Of a DNA stretch of 64,000 nt, positions 1-9,239 are shown in pieces. This DNA comes from Treponema bryantii (GTDB taxonomy: Bacteria > Spirochaetota > Spirochaetia > Treponematales > Treponemataceae). A program made the translations under genes and the position numbers. Each line of letters starts with the position of its first letter. Position 1 is the first letter of the stretch. The stretch is from NCBI RefSeq assembly GCF_900111035.1, contig NZ_FOFU01000002.1:372001-436000 (forward strand), in the 5' to 3' direction. A model generated the notes under the pieces. It saw only the letters and a program-made list of their open reading frames with translations. It did no database searches and was not told where the DNA came from.

Positions 1-748
1 CACTGCCCATCTCAACAGTTTTTTTGATGAAGGCCTTTGCTTCTTCAAAATCCATAAAGACTTTTACGCCGCTTAATCTTTCCAGATATGCAATGATTGC
101 ATAGGCTCCCCAGTTTGAAACTGTCGCAATCACAAGTTGGTCCACGGTTACGACACAGGGCTTAAGGGAAAGCTTTTCTTCTATGATATCAGCAACATTT
201 CCCATGCCGATTTCATTGCCGCCGTCACCAACGCCTATAGTCGGCACAATTCCAAGTGCAATGCGGAAGAACAAATCTGCAGCTGCGGTTTTATCTGTAA
301 TGCTTACACCGCGCATATTTGCGTATTCGCGGGCAGCATTTTCTCCGCAGCGTTCAATGCTGATTAAGCCGACCGGGGTATAAGTTCCAAGCTGTTTCAT
401 ACACCAATCCAGGTCAGCATCAAAAGGCATATATAGAACCTGGATGCCTTCTGATTCAAAGAAACCCTTGCAGAATTCATCTGTGAGAATCACCGGCTCA
501 TAACCCAATTTCCGCAAAGCCTTTGCAAGAAAAAGAGTTCCCACAGGACCATCCGTTTCGGCAAAGCCCGCTACAAAAAATCCTGTTGTAAGAAAGACTC
601 TTCCCTTTTCCCAGCCCAGGATTGTCTGAGCAGCCTTCTCTGCATACCTGTCAGTTTTATAACCGCGCAGAATATCCATTCCTCTTCCCGAGTGTCGTAA
701 AACTATGTCTTCTATCGATTCTTTTGATTCAGTCTGGCTCTCTTTCAT
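1..748 (-). CDS. DUF4392 D-glutamate cyclase-like protein (partial, C-terminus outside window)
   Basis: The frame opens with ATG at 748 and stays open to the left edge, so the C-terminus is missing. The translation has the glycine-rich blocks typical of the DUF4392 family, including GFFVAGFAETDGPVGT, SIERCGENAAREYANMRG and GVGDGGNEIGMGN. This family is the C-terminal half of the mitochondrial D-glutamate cyclase DGLUCY, which turns D-glutamate into 5-oxo-D-proline. The gene starts 8 bases after the D-amino acid transaminase stop and is last in a minus-strand run with the DUF1445 and 5-oxoprolinase genes, which supports a role in D-glutamate handling. The family call is firm; activity on D-glutamate is inferred. 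Confidence 0.85.
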   Translation of the reverse strand, partial: MKESQTESKESIEDIVLRHSGRGMDILRGYKTDRYAEKAAQTILGWEKGRVFLTTGFFVAGFAETDGPVGTLFLAKALRKLGYEPVILTDEFCKGFFESEGIQVLYMPFDADLDWCMKQLGTYTPVGLISIERCGENAAREYANMRGVSITDKTAAADLFFRIALGIVPTIGVGDGGNEIGMGNVADIIEEKLSLKPCVVTVDQLVIATVSNWGAYAIIAYLERLSGVKVFMDFEEAKAFIKKTVEMGS

Positions 749-756
749 AGGCAAAA

Positions 757-1614
757 TTAAATGATGTTGGCTTTATAGCCTGTCTCACGTTCAAAATCTT
801 CGACCGCAGCCTTCTGCAATTTTCTAAGCAAATCAGTAGCCTTACCGCCAACCTTCTTGCCGTCAATCTCGCAGGCCGCAAGTCCCAAAGTTCCCGCCGA
901 AGTTATGAAAACTTCATCTGCATCAAAAAGTTCATCAAGTGTGAAAACACGCTCTTCGTAAGGGATGCCCAGTTTCTGACAAAGCGAAATGTAATGGCGG
1001 CGGGTAACACCTGGAAGAATAAGTTCGTCTAACGGTGGAGTAATATAAACTCCATTTTTGATAATGTTTACGTTTGTGTGGGCACATTCAGTAACACGTT
1101 CGCCGCGGTGGAACACTACTTCCTTTGCGCCAGCTTCAAAAGCCTTCTGACTTCCAAGAACACTAGGAAGAAGGTTCAGCGTTTTGATATTGCAGTGGAA
1201 GAAGCGGGTATCTTCTTCTGTGATCAGTTTACAAGGGGTACGAAGGTCTGTGAGTTTTGATTCTGTAATATTGATAATCAGATTTGGTTCTACATCTGGG
1301 AAAAGGTGATTTCGTGGAGCGGTACCGCGCGTAACTTCCCAGTAAACAAAGCAGACTCCATCTGAATCCATAGCATCAATACACTTCTGAAGTTCTGCAA
1401 GAAGCTCTTCTTTTGAAAGTTTAAAAGGAATCTTTACAGCTTTAAGGCTGTTATAAAAACGCTCCAGGTGCCAGTCTTTTTCAAAGATTTTTCTGTTTGC
1501 GCTGTAAGTTGCATCGTAAACTCCGTCTCCAAAAAACATAGCTCTGTCCAGGAAAGGAATTGTAAGTTCCTCCTGAAGTCCCATTTTTCCGTTGTAGTAT
1601 GCAACATTCTTCAT
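757..1614 (-). CDS. dat: D-amino acid transaminase (class IV PLP aminotransferase)
   Basis: This 285-residue protein is a fold-type IV PLP aminotransferase. The PLP lysine is K144 in NIKTLNLLPSVLG. An RxH motif (R101, H103, in RGTAPRNHLFP) matches the carboxylate trap of Bacillus D-amino acid transaminase, and Y33 lies at the expected place. The C-terminal half carries VTECAHTNVNI and ILPGVTRRH, as expected for the family. The reaction would be D-amino acid plus 2-oxoglutarate giving a 2-oxo acid plus D-glutamate. It sits between the two D-glutamate cyclase homologues, so D-glutamate made here could be cyclised next door. A branched-chain or 4-amino-4-deoxychorismate role is less likely because of the RxH motif and context. 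Confidence 0.85.
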   Translation of the reverse strand: MKNVAYYNGKMGLQEELTIPFLDRAMFFGDGVYDATYSANRKIFEKDWHLERFYNSLKAVKIPFKLSKEELLAELQKCIDAMDSDGVCFVYWEVTRGTAPRNHLFPDVEPNLIINITESKLTDLRTPCKLITEEDTRFFHCNIKTLNLLPSVLGSQKAFEAGAKEVVFHRGERVTECAHTNVNIIKNGVYITPPLDELILPGVTRRHYISLCQKLGIPYEERVFTLDELFDADEVFITSAGTLGLAACEIDGKKVGGKATDLLRKLQKAAVEDFERETGYKANII

Positions 1615-1650
1615 ATTCTAGCCTCCAATATTTAAGCGGTAGTTGCCGCG

Positions 1651-2448
1651 TTAATTTTGCAATTGTGCTTCCGGGATATCTGTAATAAGCATGTGGCCCG
1701 GCGCATGGGTAATACAAAAATCCGGTTTTGAATTCATAACAACACTTTGTGGAGTAACTCCGCAGCACCAGAAAACAGGAACCTCTCCTTCTTTGATTGT
1801 GCTTGGCTCTCCAAAGTCAGGTTTGTTTATATTCTTAATTCCTATTGCTTCAGGGTTACCGATGTGAATCGGAGCTCCGTGAACCTTAGGAACTTTTGCC
1901 GTAACAGTAACAGCCTTTACAATCTGCTCATAAGGAATTGGTCTCATTGAAACAACCATCTTTCCGCTGAAAATACCTGCAGGCTTTGTATCAATATTTG
2001 TAAGATACATAGGGACATTGTGATTTTCAGAAATGTTTCTTACATCAATTCCGTTTGCCATAAGAGGCGCTTCAAAAGAAAAGCTGCAGCCAATTACAAA
2101 GGTCACAAGATTGCCCTGCCAGAAATCGCTTACGTCTGTAAACTCGCCTACAAGTTTTCCTTTTTCCCAGACTCTGTATTTTGGCAGGTCTGTAGTGATG
2201 TCACATTCTGCAGCAGAAGTATTAAGAAATTTGTTTCCGGCGTCTCCGACTTCCAGAAGAGGGCAGGACTGAGGATTACGCTGACAGAAGAGCAGAAAGT
2301 CATAGGCATATTTTTCCGGAAGAATGCAGAGATTTGCCTAGGCAAAACCGTCACACATTCCGGAAGTCTGTCCGGTAATCTTTCCTTCGCGGATCAGTTT
2401 TCTCACTTCGAGGGGTGAAGTGTTTTTGTATGGATTCTGATAAATCAT
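1651..2448 (-). pseudogene. DUF1445 D-glutamate cyclase gene interrupted by an in-frame TAG
   Basis: Translation from ATG at 2448, preceded by GGAGG, gives a normal DUF1445 start (SPLEVRKLIREGKITGQTSG), then one TAG at 2338-2340, then ANLCILPEKYAYDFLLFCQRNP and the rest of the family in the same frame to 1651. Family blocks include GCSFSFEAPL, NVPMYLTNI, VVSMRPIP, HGAPIHIG and PVFWCCGVTPQ. The family normally has glutamine before ANL, so one C-to-T change (CAG to TAG) explains the stop. DUF1445 is the N-terminal half of DGLUCY. It could be a recent nonsense mutation, an assembly error, or a readthrough codon. A restart at ATG 2106 would lack the N-terminal third. The rest of the frame shows no decay. 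Confidence 0.85.
2338..2340 (-). other. In-frame amber codon at a conserved glutamine position
   Basis: On the minus strand the context is GGT TTT GCC TAG GCA AAT CTC. Both sides are in the same DUF1445 frame with no insertion or deletion. The window uses TAG as an ordinary stop elsewhere (for example at 48837-48839 and 51303-51305), so global recoding of TAG is not supported. Confidence 0.9.
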
Positions 2449-2486
2449 TTTTAAAATGCCTCCTTTATATTTTCCTGATCAGGTTC

Positions 2487-4154
2487 TCAGGGCAGTAAAT
2501 TAAATCTTACCTTAGTGCTAGGAAGAGCCTGAGCCAGACGATACATTGCAGATTTTTTTACGCAGGCTATTTTTGCATAACCTCCTGTTGTCTGCCGGTC
2601 TGCTGCCATAACCACAGGAAGTCCTGCAGAAGTTATCTGTACAGCTCCGAAAGGAATTGCATCAGAAATAATGTCTGTCTTTCCACATTCAAGACCCGGT
2701 CCTGTAAAGCGGATTCCCATTCTGTCGCTTTCGGCAGAAACCGTATAAATTGAATCTGTAAATTTCTTTACAATTTTTTCTTGAAAAAAATCAAACTGTG
2801 AAGATTTTATGCAGTCTAAAAGAAGAACGTCTTTGTTCTCTGTGAATCCTTCTGTGCTTTTGTTATCTGGAACTAGCAAAGGATTCTTTTTATTAATTCC
2901 GATGGCAAGCTGATCATCTGCCTGAAGTTTTCTTCCCATATATCCGCCGATTTTACTCTTAAGATTTGTTGAAGAACTTCTAAAAACTTTTGGTACCAGA
3001 AGCCCGCCGCTGAAAGCAATATATGAGCGAAGACCTTTTGAAGCAAAACCGCAGCTGAGCAAAGAACCAGCCTTCGCAGATATTTTTTTATTCATCTCAA
3101 TGCGCATCCCATCAAGGGTTGCGTTTTCAAATACGGCACCTGTAATTGCAAAATCGCAGGCAGTAACAAAACGGATTGAAGGCCCCGCAAGCGTTGTCTC
3201 AAGACAGGCGGCATTTTTTTCATTTCCACAGATTTGATTTGCCAGGGCAAAAGAAATCTGGTCCATGGCGCCGCTCTGTCCGATTCCATATTTCTGAAAG
3301 CCTGTAATTCCTGTATCTTGTATTGAAGTCAAAAGTCCAGGTTCAAGAATCTTTATACCGCCGCCACATTCGTAAACTTCTTTCGAATCCGCTGCGTCGT
3401 CGGAAGTTTCAATGGAAGCTTCGGAGTTACCGGCCACTTGTGCCAGCCACAGGCTTTCATCAAAGTTTTCAAACTCTTCACGAGTAATCGGCAAGAAACG
3501 GATTTTGTCTCCGGCCTCATACAAAAAGAAAGGTTTCCTCTTTACATCAAAAAGTCTAAGAGGTGTACGGCCGATTATGTTCCAGCCTCCCGGCGACTCT
3601 ACCGGGTAGAGGCCGGTCTGTGCTCCACCGATTGCGACACTTCCTGCCGGAATCTTTGTGCGGGGAGTTTCCAGCCTTGGTGTTTCCAGCCGAGGATTCA
3701 TTCCACCCAGGTATGGGAAGCCCGGCAGAAAGCCCATCATGTAAATCAGGTAATCTGAAGAAGAATGAAGCTTTATCACTTCCTCCTTAGAAAGCTTTGC
3801 ATGAAGGGCAACCTTTTCCAGATCGGGCGCAAACTCCTGGTCCTCATAACAGACCGGAATGGTAATTGTTCTTTTTGAATCAGTGGATTCAGTTTTTTCC
3901 TCTTCAGATTTTTGAAGAGCCTTCTGCGCAAGGTCTTTCAATAAAGATATCTGGCAGATTGCTTCATCAAAATATATGCTGACTGAACAATAGGTCGGAA
4001 GAACTTCGAGAACTCCGGCTATATCTTTTGCAATATATTCGAAGGTCTTTACAAAAGCAGAAATCCGGCTGTTTACTTCGGGGCAAATTTTCTGCTCAAA
4101 CTGAATTTGTAGAGAATCTTCGCTTGCCTGAACAATTTTCGCATCAACCGCCAA
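2487..4154 (-). CDS. Fused 5-oxoprolinase subunits PxpB-PxpC (KipI-KipA type)
   Basis: This 555-residue protein joins two families that are usually separate genes. Residues about 1-240 are the allophanate hydrolase subunit 1 / KipI / PxpB domain, with GFLPGFPYLGG at 141-151, then IPAGSVAIGGAQTGLYP and SPGGWNIIGRTP. Residues about 265-555 are the subunit 2 / KipA / PxpC domain, with ILEPGLLTSIQDTG at 269-282 and GQSGAMDQIS. A short acidic linker joins them. With PxpA the complex hydrolyses 5-oxoproline to glutamate using ATP. No PxpA (LamB/YcsF) gene is seen in the window; it may lie left of position 1, since the operon runs that way. The start overlaps the end of livF by 11 bases, implying coupled translation. 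Urea-type allophanate hydrolase is unlikely given the neighbouring cyclases. Confidence 0.85.
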   Translation of the reverse strand: MAVDAKIVQASEDSLQIQFEQKICPEVNSRISAFVKTFEYIAKDIAGVLEVLPTYCSVSIYFDEAICQISLLKDLAQKALQKSEEEKTESTDSKRTITIPVCYEDQEFAPDLEKVALHAKLSKEEVIKLHSSSDYLIYMMGFLPGFPYLGGMNPRLETPRLETPRTKIPAGSVAIGGAQTGLYPVESPGGWNIIGRTPLRLFDVKRKPFFLYEAGDKIRFLPITREEFENFDESLWLAQVAGNSEASIETSDDAADSKEVYECGGGIKILEPGLLTSIQDTGITGFQKYGIGQSGAMDQISFALANQICGNEKNAACLETTLAGPSIRFVTACDFAITGAVFENATLDGMRIEMNKKISAKAGSLLSCGFASKGLRSYIAFSGGLLVPKVFRSSSTNLKSKIGGYMGRKLQADDQLAIGINKKNPLLVPDNKSTEGFTENKDVLLLDCIKSSQFDFFQEKIVKKFTDSIYTVSAESDRMGIRFTGPGLECGKTDIISDAIPFGAVQITSAGLPVVMAADRQTTGGYAKIACVKKSAMYRLAQALPSTKVRFNLLP

Positions 4155-4890
4155 GATATGCCTTCTGTACTTCCGGGTTTGAAATCAGTTCTTCGCTGGT
4201 TCCGCTGGCAATAATTTCACCTGTCTGCAAAACGTATCCGCGGTCTGCAAAATCAAGTGCAACCTTCGCATTCTGTTCAACAACCAGAAGAGTCATCTTC
4301 TTTTGAACATTAAGTCTCTTCAAAGCACGGAACATTTCGAACATCAGCTTTGGCGCAAGTCCCATACTTGGTTCATCCAGCATGATAAAATTACAGTCGG
4401 TCATAAGTGCACGTCCTACTGCAAGCATCTGCTGTTCACCTCCAGACAGAAGTTCACTTCTCTGCTTACGTCTTTCATACAGACGCGGAAACAAATCATA
4501 AAGTAGATCGTATAATTCCATAGTCCTCATTTCATGTTGAGGTTCATTCTTACGGCCATAGCATGCCATCTGAAGATTTTCTTCAACAGTAAGATTTCCA
4601 AAAATATGACGGCCTTCCGGAACAAGACACATCATCTTTTCCTTAATCAGAACCTGAGGCTCTGTTTTTAAAATACTGTAATCGTCATAAAGAATGTCTC
4701 CAGAAATTACAGTTGGTGCTTCCGGCTTAGGTAGGCGCGACAAGGTGAGCAGAGTAGAAGTTTTTCCTGCGCCGTTTGCACCAATCAAAGTGACAATCTC
4801 TCCTTTGTCCACATTAAAGCTGATGCCATGCAAGGCTTCTATATTTCCATAACTGACTCTTAAATTTCTTACATCAAGTAACATAAGCAC
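4144..4890 (-). CDS. livF: Branched-chain-type amino acid ABC transporter ATP-binding protein LivF
   Basis: This 248-residue ATPase has Walker A GANGAGKTST, the ABC signature LLSGGEQQMLAVGRAL, Walker B FIMLDEPSMGL, and the LivF-typical PEGRHIFGNLTVEENL block with ENL in the Q-loop to signature stretch. It would energise import through LivH and LivM at the inner membrane. It starts 3 bases after livG ends and overlaps the 5-oxoprolinase start, so the importer and enzyme genes are probably one transcript. Confidence 0.93.
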   Translation of the reverse strand: MLMLLDVRNLRVSYGNIEALHGISFNVDKGEIVTLIGANGAGKTSTLLTLSRLPKPEAPTVISGDILYDDYSILKTEPQVLIKEKMMCLVPEGRHIFGNLTVEENLQMACYGRKNEPQHEMRTMELYDLLYDLFPRLYERRKQRSELLSGGEQQMLAVGRALMTDCNFIMLDEPSMGLAPKLMFEMFRALKRLNVQKKMTLLVVEQNAKVALDFADRGYVLQTGEIIASGTSEELISNPEVQKAYLGG

Positions 4891-4893
4891 CTC

Positions 4894-5724
4894 CTAAGCC
4901 TTTTTCTTTTCCGGCAATCCCGGATAAGCATCCTTAATACTGATATCAGCATTTCCAAGGTAAGCTTCAATTACAGCCGGATTCTTTTGAATTTCTTCCG
5001 GACTACCTTCTGCAAGTTCCTTACCAAAATTGATAACCTTAATGTTATCTGCCAGTGTGTTTACAACCTGCATTTGATGTTCAATCATCCAGATTGTGAT
5101 GCCAAAAGTTTCATGAATCCACTGAATGTAAGAAATAAGGCCATCAAGGTCAGAAGTAGAAAGTCCAGCAGCAGGTTCATCAAGCATTAAAAGTTTAGGG
5201 TTGAGACTGAGGGCACGGGCAATTTCTACACGGCGCTGAATTCCATAAGGAAGATTTTTTGGATAATCCAGAGCCTTGTCAGCAAGACTGAATTTCTCCA
5301 GAAGCTCCCAGGCTTCTTTATGAATCTGAGCTTCGCGTTCCTTGTATTTTTTTGTCTTTAGAAAGACATCCTTAATTCCAAAACCAAGACGTGAATGCTG
5401 GGCAATACAGATGTTGTCGAGAACAGTCATATCGCTCCACAAACGGATATTCTGGAAGGTACGGCCAATCTGCAGATCTGCAATAACATGTGGCTTCATA
5501 CCGTTGAGCCTTGTTCCGTCAAAAATAATGTCGCCTTCAGATGGAACATAAAAGCCGCTTACCAGATTGAAAACAGTTGTTTTACCTGCGCCATTCGGTC
5601 CTATCAGGGCATTTATTGTTCCTTTTTTTATATCAACATTTATATCTGTCAGTGCCTGCAAACCACCGAATCTGTGTGTAAGGTGTTCTATCTTCAATAA
5701 TGTTTCGCCAGATTCTTCTCTCAT
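4894..5724 (-). CDS. livG: Branched-chain-type amino acid ABC transporter ATP-binding protein LivG
   Basis: This 276-residue ATPase has Walker A GPNGAGKTTV, IGRTFQNIRLWSDMTVLDNI as in LivG, the signature LPYGIQRRVEIARAL, and Walker B LLMLDEPAAGLS. The signature reads YGIQRR in place of LSGGQ, as is common in LivG. The start overlaps the end of livM by 4 bases (ATGA), which suggests translational coupling. Confidence 0.93.
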   Translation of the reverse strand: MREESGETLLKIEHLTHRFGGLQALTDINVDIKKGTINALIGPNGAGKTTVFNLVSGFYVPSEGDIIFDGTRLNGMKPHVIADLQIGRTFQNIRLWSDMTVLDNICIAQHSRLGFGIKDVFLKTKKYKEREAQIHKEAWELLEKFSLADKALDYPKNLPYGIQRRVEIARALSLNPKLLMLDEPAAGLSTSDLDGLISYIQWIHETFGITIWMIEHQMQVVNTLADNIKVINFGKELAEGSPEEIQKNPAVIEAYLGNADISIKDAYPGLPEKKKA

Positions 5725-6851
5725 GCTGCACCTCCTTCAGAAGCTTTTTCTGTGACTCTTTCTTCATTTTTATTTTTTGGCAGAAGCTTTTTGAGCCCTG
5801 GGAAAACGTGTGTAAGTTCTCTTGAGCCCATAATTCCTTCCGGATGGAATTCCATAATCAGAATCAGGATTAAAGGAATGATTACCCACTTTAAGATCTG
5901 GGCAGGGCGAAGCAGTTCCAGCAGAATTGTAAATACGATCGCAGAAAGTACCGAACCACTCAAAGAACCCATACCGCCAAGATAAACCATTACAAGAGAT
6001 TCAGTTGATTTCATGATTCCAAAACTTGAAGGGTTTATGAAACCAAGAAGGTGAGCGAAAAGCCCGCCCGCAATTCCTGCAAGGAAGGAACTGAAGGTAA
6101 ATGCGATGAGCTTCATGTTGTTAGTGTTGACTGACATAATCTCAGCTGAAATCTCATCATACTTAACTGCACTGATTCCCTTTCCTAAAGTTGAGTTCAT
6201 CAGGAAATGAATTGAAACAATTGCGAAAACGGCAAAGACAAGAGCCCAGACTAAGATCCATGGAATGTCAAAAACATCTGCCATGTTGTTCATTACACTC
6301 TTCATTCCCATGAGACCGCGACTTCCGCCAACCAGAGGAATGTTGTTTATTGCTGTTGTTACGATAAAGTTTGCAGCAACCGTAATAATTGCAAGATAGT
6401 CATCACGAGTTTTGAATGAAGGTATTGCAACTATAAGACTTACCAACATTGCTCCAAGTCCACCAATCAAAATACAGATTGGAAATCCTATTACAGCAAG
6501 TCCTTCAGGTAAAAGCGCATGTCCGGTAATTGAGTTTCCATCCTTAAACAGAATCAGCGAAACAACGGAAGAAATATATGCACCAGTTGCCATAAATCCT
6601 CCGTGTCCACAACTGAACTCACCCATATAACCGTTTACGATGTTCAGGCTCGCAGACATAATTGCATTTATACAAATCGTTACGATAATTGTCTGGAAGT
6701 AATTATTGATGATTTCGAACTTAGCAAGAACTGTAAGAATCAAAATCATTACAATTGTTGTAACTGGAATTGTCAGTTTTCTTTTTCTTTCAGAAGGATT
6801 GAAGCGTGCATCAATCCGCCCATTCATCTTTTCTAACCAAACCATATTCAA
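5721..6851 (-). CDS. livM: Branched-chain-type amino acid ABC transporter permease LivM
   Basis: This 376-residue polytopic membrane protein has the LivM hallmarks INIVNGYMGEFSCGHGGFMATGAY near the N-terminus and GKGISAVKYDEISAEIMSVN, the cytoplasmic loop that contacts the ATPase. Many hydrophobic segments lie between. It ends in a charged tail. It pairs with LivH to form the channel. Confidence 0.92.
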   Translation of the reverse strand: MNMVWLEKMNGRIDARFNPSERKRKLTIPVTTIVMILILTVLAKFEIINNYFQTIIVTICINAIMSASLNIVNGYMGEFSCGHGGFMATGAYISSVVSLILFKDGNSITGHALLPEGLAVIGFPICILIGGLGAMLVSLIVAIPSFKTRDDYLAIITVAANFIVTTAINNIPLVGGSRGLMGMKSVMNNMADVFDIPWILVWALVFAVFAIVSIHFLMNSTLGKGISAVKYDEISAEIMSVNTNNMKLIAFTFSSFLAGIAGGLFAHLLGFINPSSFGIMKSTESLVMVYLGGMGSLSGSVLSAIVFTILLELLRPAQILKWVIIPLILILIMEFHPEGIMGSRELTHVFPGLKKLLPKNKNEERVTEKASEGGAA

Positions 6852-6857
6852 TCCTCC

Positions 6858-7769
6858 TTAAATCTTTGTACTCTTTGCTACACCAAAGAAACCTGTAGGC
6901 TTAATTGTCAGTATGACTAGAAGGATTACGAAAGAAATCAAATCCTTGTAGCTTGAAGGCAGGAAGGCTGTAACAAAAATCTCAATGAAGCCAAGCAGGA
7001 AGCCGCCGATAAAGGCACCTTTGATATCACCGATTCCACCAACTACGGCTGCAATAAAGGCCTTCCATCCGATAATCATTCCCATGTATGGATCCATAAC
7101 CGGATAAGACATTCCGAAAAGGATTCCGGCTACTGCTGCCAGGGCAGAACCAAGGGCAAATGTAAATGTGATAACTGTATTTACAGGAATTCCCATTAAA
7201 GGAATTGCAAATTTGTCATAAGAAATGGCGCGCATACTCATTCCGAGTGTTGTTTTCTGAACTATGAATTGCAGAATAAGAAAAATCACAACCGCACTTA
7301 CAATAACCAGAACCTTAAGGCTGGTGATTGTAACCGGTCCGATATTCCATACATACTTTGGAAGAATATCAGGGAAGCTTCTTGCAGATGCACCAAGAAT
7401 TGCAAGATTTCCATTTTCAAGAATGAAGCCTATCATTAAGGCTGTAATAACTACATAAAGTCTGTTTGCTCCCTTTGCTCTAAGGGGTTTATAAGCTATT
7501 TTTTCTATACCAACACCTAAAAGGGCTGTAAGGGCCATAGTACAAACAAGAGTAATTACAAATAAAGGTACTCCTGCCAGGCCCGCAAACTTTGCAGTTA
7601 ATCCGGCTACTACAAAAAAAGCGATGTAGGTTGATGTCATGAAGATATCTCCATGAGCAAAGTTTATGAGCCTCAAAACGCCGTAAACAAGACAGTAGCC
7701 CAGGGCAATCATTGAATAAAAACTACCCCACTGCAGGGCATTAAAAATGTTTTGAATAAAAAATGTCAT
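6858..7769 (-). CDS. livH: Branched-chain-type amino acid ABC transporter permease LivH
   Basis: The start is set at ATG 7769, which has GGAGG seven bases upstream and gives MTFFIQNIFNALQWGSFYSMIALGYCLVYG, the usual LivH N-terminus. A longer frame to 7847 has no ribosome site and adds non-homologous residues. The product is 303 residues, with GMSMRAISYDKFAIPLMGIPVN as the coupling loop and IGGIGDIKGAFIGGFLLG-like sequence near the C-terminus. It lies between the binding-protein gene and livM. Confidence 0.92.
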   Translation of the reverse strand: MTFFIQNIFNALQWGSFYSMIALGYCLVYGVLRLINFAHGDIFMTSTYIAFFVVAGLTAKFAGLAGVPLFVITLVCTMALTALLGVGIEKIAYKPLRAKGANRLYVVITALMIGFILENGNLAILGASARSFPDILPKYVWNIGPVTITSLKVLVIVSAVVIFLILQFIVQKTTLGMSMRAISYDKFAIPLMGIPVNTVITFTFALGSALAAVAGILFGMSYPVMDPYMGMIIGWKAFIAAVVGGIGDIKGAFIGGFLLGFIEIFVTAFLPSSYKDLISFVILLVILTIKPTGFFGVAKSTKI

Positions 7770-7855
7770 ACACACCTCCATCGTACAAAATCTTTTCTTG
7801 TCCCAGAAAATCTGGTGGCCGGAACTGCCGATACCACCAGATTTCAAAAGGTAAC

Positions 7856-9022
7856 TTATGGCTTCAAGCTCTTTACATATTCGAACTCGCCTTCTTTTGT
7901 TACACGAACTACAACGGCTTCCTTAACTGGGTCTCCATCCGGAGTAAATTGCATATTTCCTGTTACACCGGCAAAACTCTTGATTTTACCCATTGCATCC
8001 TTGATAGCTACACGGTCCTTTTTAAGGTTTCCTGTAAGACCTGCATCCTGAATTGCCTGAAGAACAATGTAAGTTGCATCGTATGTAAGGGCAGCAACAT
8101 CGTCTGGTACATAACCGTAAGCCTTTACATACTTGTCAATGAATTCCTTTGTCTTTCCTGTAGCACCCTTAGCTGCGTAGTGTGTTGTAAAGTAAGCACC
8201 AACTACGGCTCCCTTTGAGAGAGGGAACAAGTCGGCAGAACCCCATGAGTCTGAACCCATAACCGGCTTTGACCAGCCCAGATCCTTTGCCTGTGAAGTA
8301 ATAAGTCCTACAAAGTTGTAGTAGTCTGGAAGGTAAAGGAAGTCAGCGCTTGAGTTTACAACCTTTGTGAGCTGAACACTGAAGTCCTGGTCCTTCTGAC
8401 CGAAAGATTCAAATACAACAACCTTTCCGTATTTTGACTCCCACTCACTCTTAAAGAGTTCTGCAAGTGTTTTTGAATAGTCGTCTTCGAGGTTGTAAAC
8501 AATTGCTACGTTCTTTCCGCCGAACTGCTCACTTGCGAACTTAGCTGCAACTGGAGCCTGGAACGGATCAAGGAAGCAGGCACGGAAACAGAAAGGACGG
8601 CCTTCTGTAGCCTTAGGGTTTGTAGCCCAAGGTGTAATCATCGGCACCTTCATGTCGTTGTAGATTTCACCGGCAGGAATTGCGCGTCCTGAACCTTCTG
8701 GTCCGATTGATGCAAGAACTTTATCGATATCAATCAATTTGTTTGCGGCATTAATAGCAGAGTCTGACTTAAGCTCGTTATCAACATAAACAAATTCAAG
8801 AAGATATTTTTCGCCCTTTACATCGAGACCGCCGGCAGCATTGATTTCATTTTTGATGATTTCACCAGCGAACTTAGCGCTTTCACCAACTTTTGGTGAG
8901 TCACCGGTAAGAGGAATATTAAAACCAAGTTTGATTGTTTTCTGCTTTTTTGCAGCAAAAGCATTTGTCATTGCCAGAGAAGCAATAACACCAAGTAAGA
9001 TAATTCTTCGAAGTCTTTTCAT
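7856..9022 (-). CDS. Liv-type periplasmic amino-acid-binding protein
   Basis: This 388-residue protein starts with a signal peptide (MKRLRR, hydrophobic core, AFA cleavage site around residue 23) with no lipobox cysteine. The mature part matches type 1 periplasmic binding proteins of the LivJ/LivK group: GFNIPLTGDSPKVGESAKFAG, INAAGGLDVKG, a central SIGPEGSGRAIPAGEI ligand-binding segment, and AALTYDATYIVLQAI. It delivers substrate to LivHM. The ligand is unknown; the enzymes downstream suggest an acidic or D-amino acid or 5-oxoproline rather than leucine. It is first in the liv operon, with the likely promoter in 9023-9180. Confidence 0.9.
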   Translation of the reverse strand: MKRLRRIILLGVIASLAMTNAFAAKKQKTIKLGFNIPLTGDSPKVGESAKFAGEIIKNEINAAGGLDVKGEKYLLEFVYVDNELKSDSAINAANKLIDIDKVLASIGPEGSGRAIPAGEIYNDMKVPMITPWATNPKATEGRPFCFRACFLDPFQAPVAAKFASEQFGGKNVAIVYNLEDDYSKTLAELFKSEWESKYGKVVVFESFGQKDQDFSVQLTKVVNSSADFLYLPDYYNFVGLITSQAKDLGWSKPVMGSDSWGSADLFPLSKGAVVGAYFTTHYAAKGATGKTKEFIDKYVKAYGYVPDDVAALTYDATYIVLQAIQDAGLTGNLKKDRVAIKDAMGKIKSFAGVTGNMQFTPDGDPVKEAVVVRVTKEGEFEYVKSLKP

Positions 9023-9182
9023 ATTCGGCCCCTTGTCTTATGCAAAGAGCTTTTCTGAAAGGACCAGCAAAGCTCCCTGCACATAAAATAAAATGTCATA
9101 CGACACTTTTTCATGCACACAACGTCTTTGCTGACTTATGTTCTGATGTCTTCACGTTACAGAAAAAAAACTTTTAATACAT

Positions 9183-9229
9183 TGGACAAAGTGCATAAAA
9201 AAAAAGAATATTTTTATGCACTTTGTCCA
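9183..9229. terminator. Perfect 19-bp inverted repeat, likely terminator after the alcohol dehydrogenase gene
   Basis: TGGACAAAGTGCATAAAAA at 9183-9201 is the exact reverse complement of 9211-9229, with a 9-base loop. It starts 10 bases past the dehydrogenase stop. On the minus strand the stem is followed, after about 10 bases, by AAAAGTTTTTTTT. It probably terminates the upstream pair of genes, but the length and symmetry would also suit a regulator site. Confidence 0.65.
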
Positions 9230-9239
9230 TAGAGTATCT

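Noticed and set aside
2338-2340. Global reassignment of TAG to glutamine
   Set aside because: TAG ends other normal genes here (for example at 48837-48839 and 51303-51305), so it is an ordinary stop in this genome.
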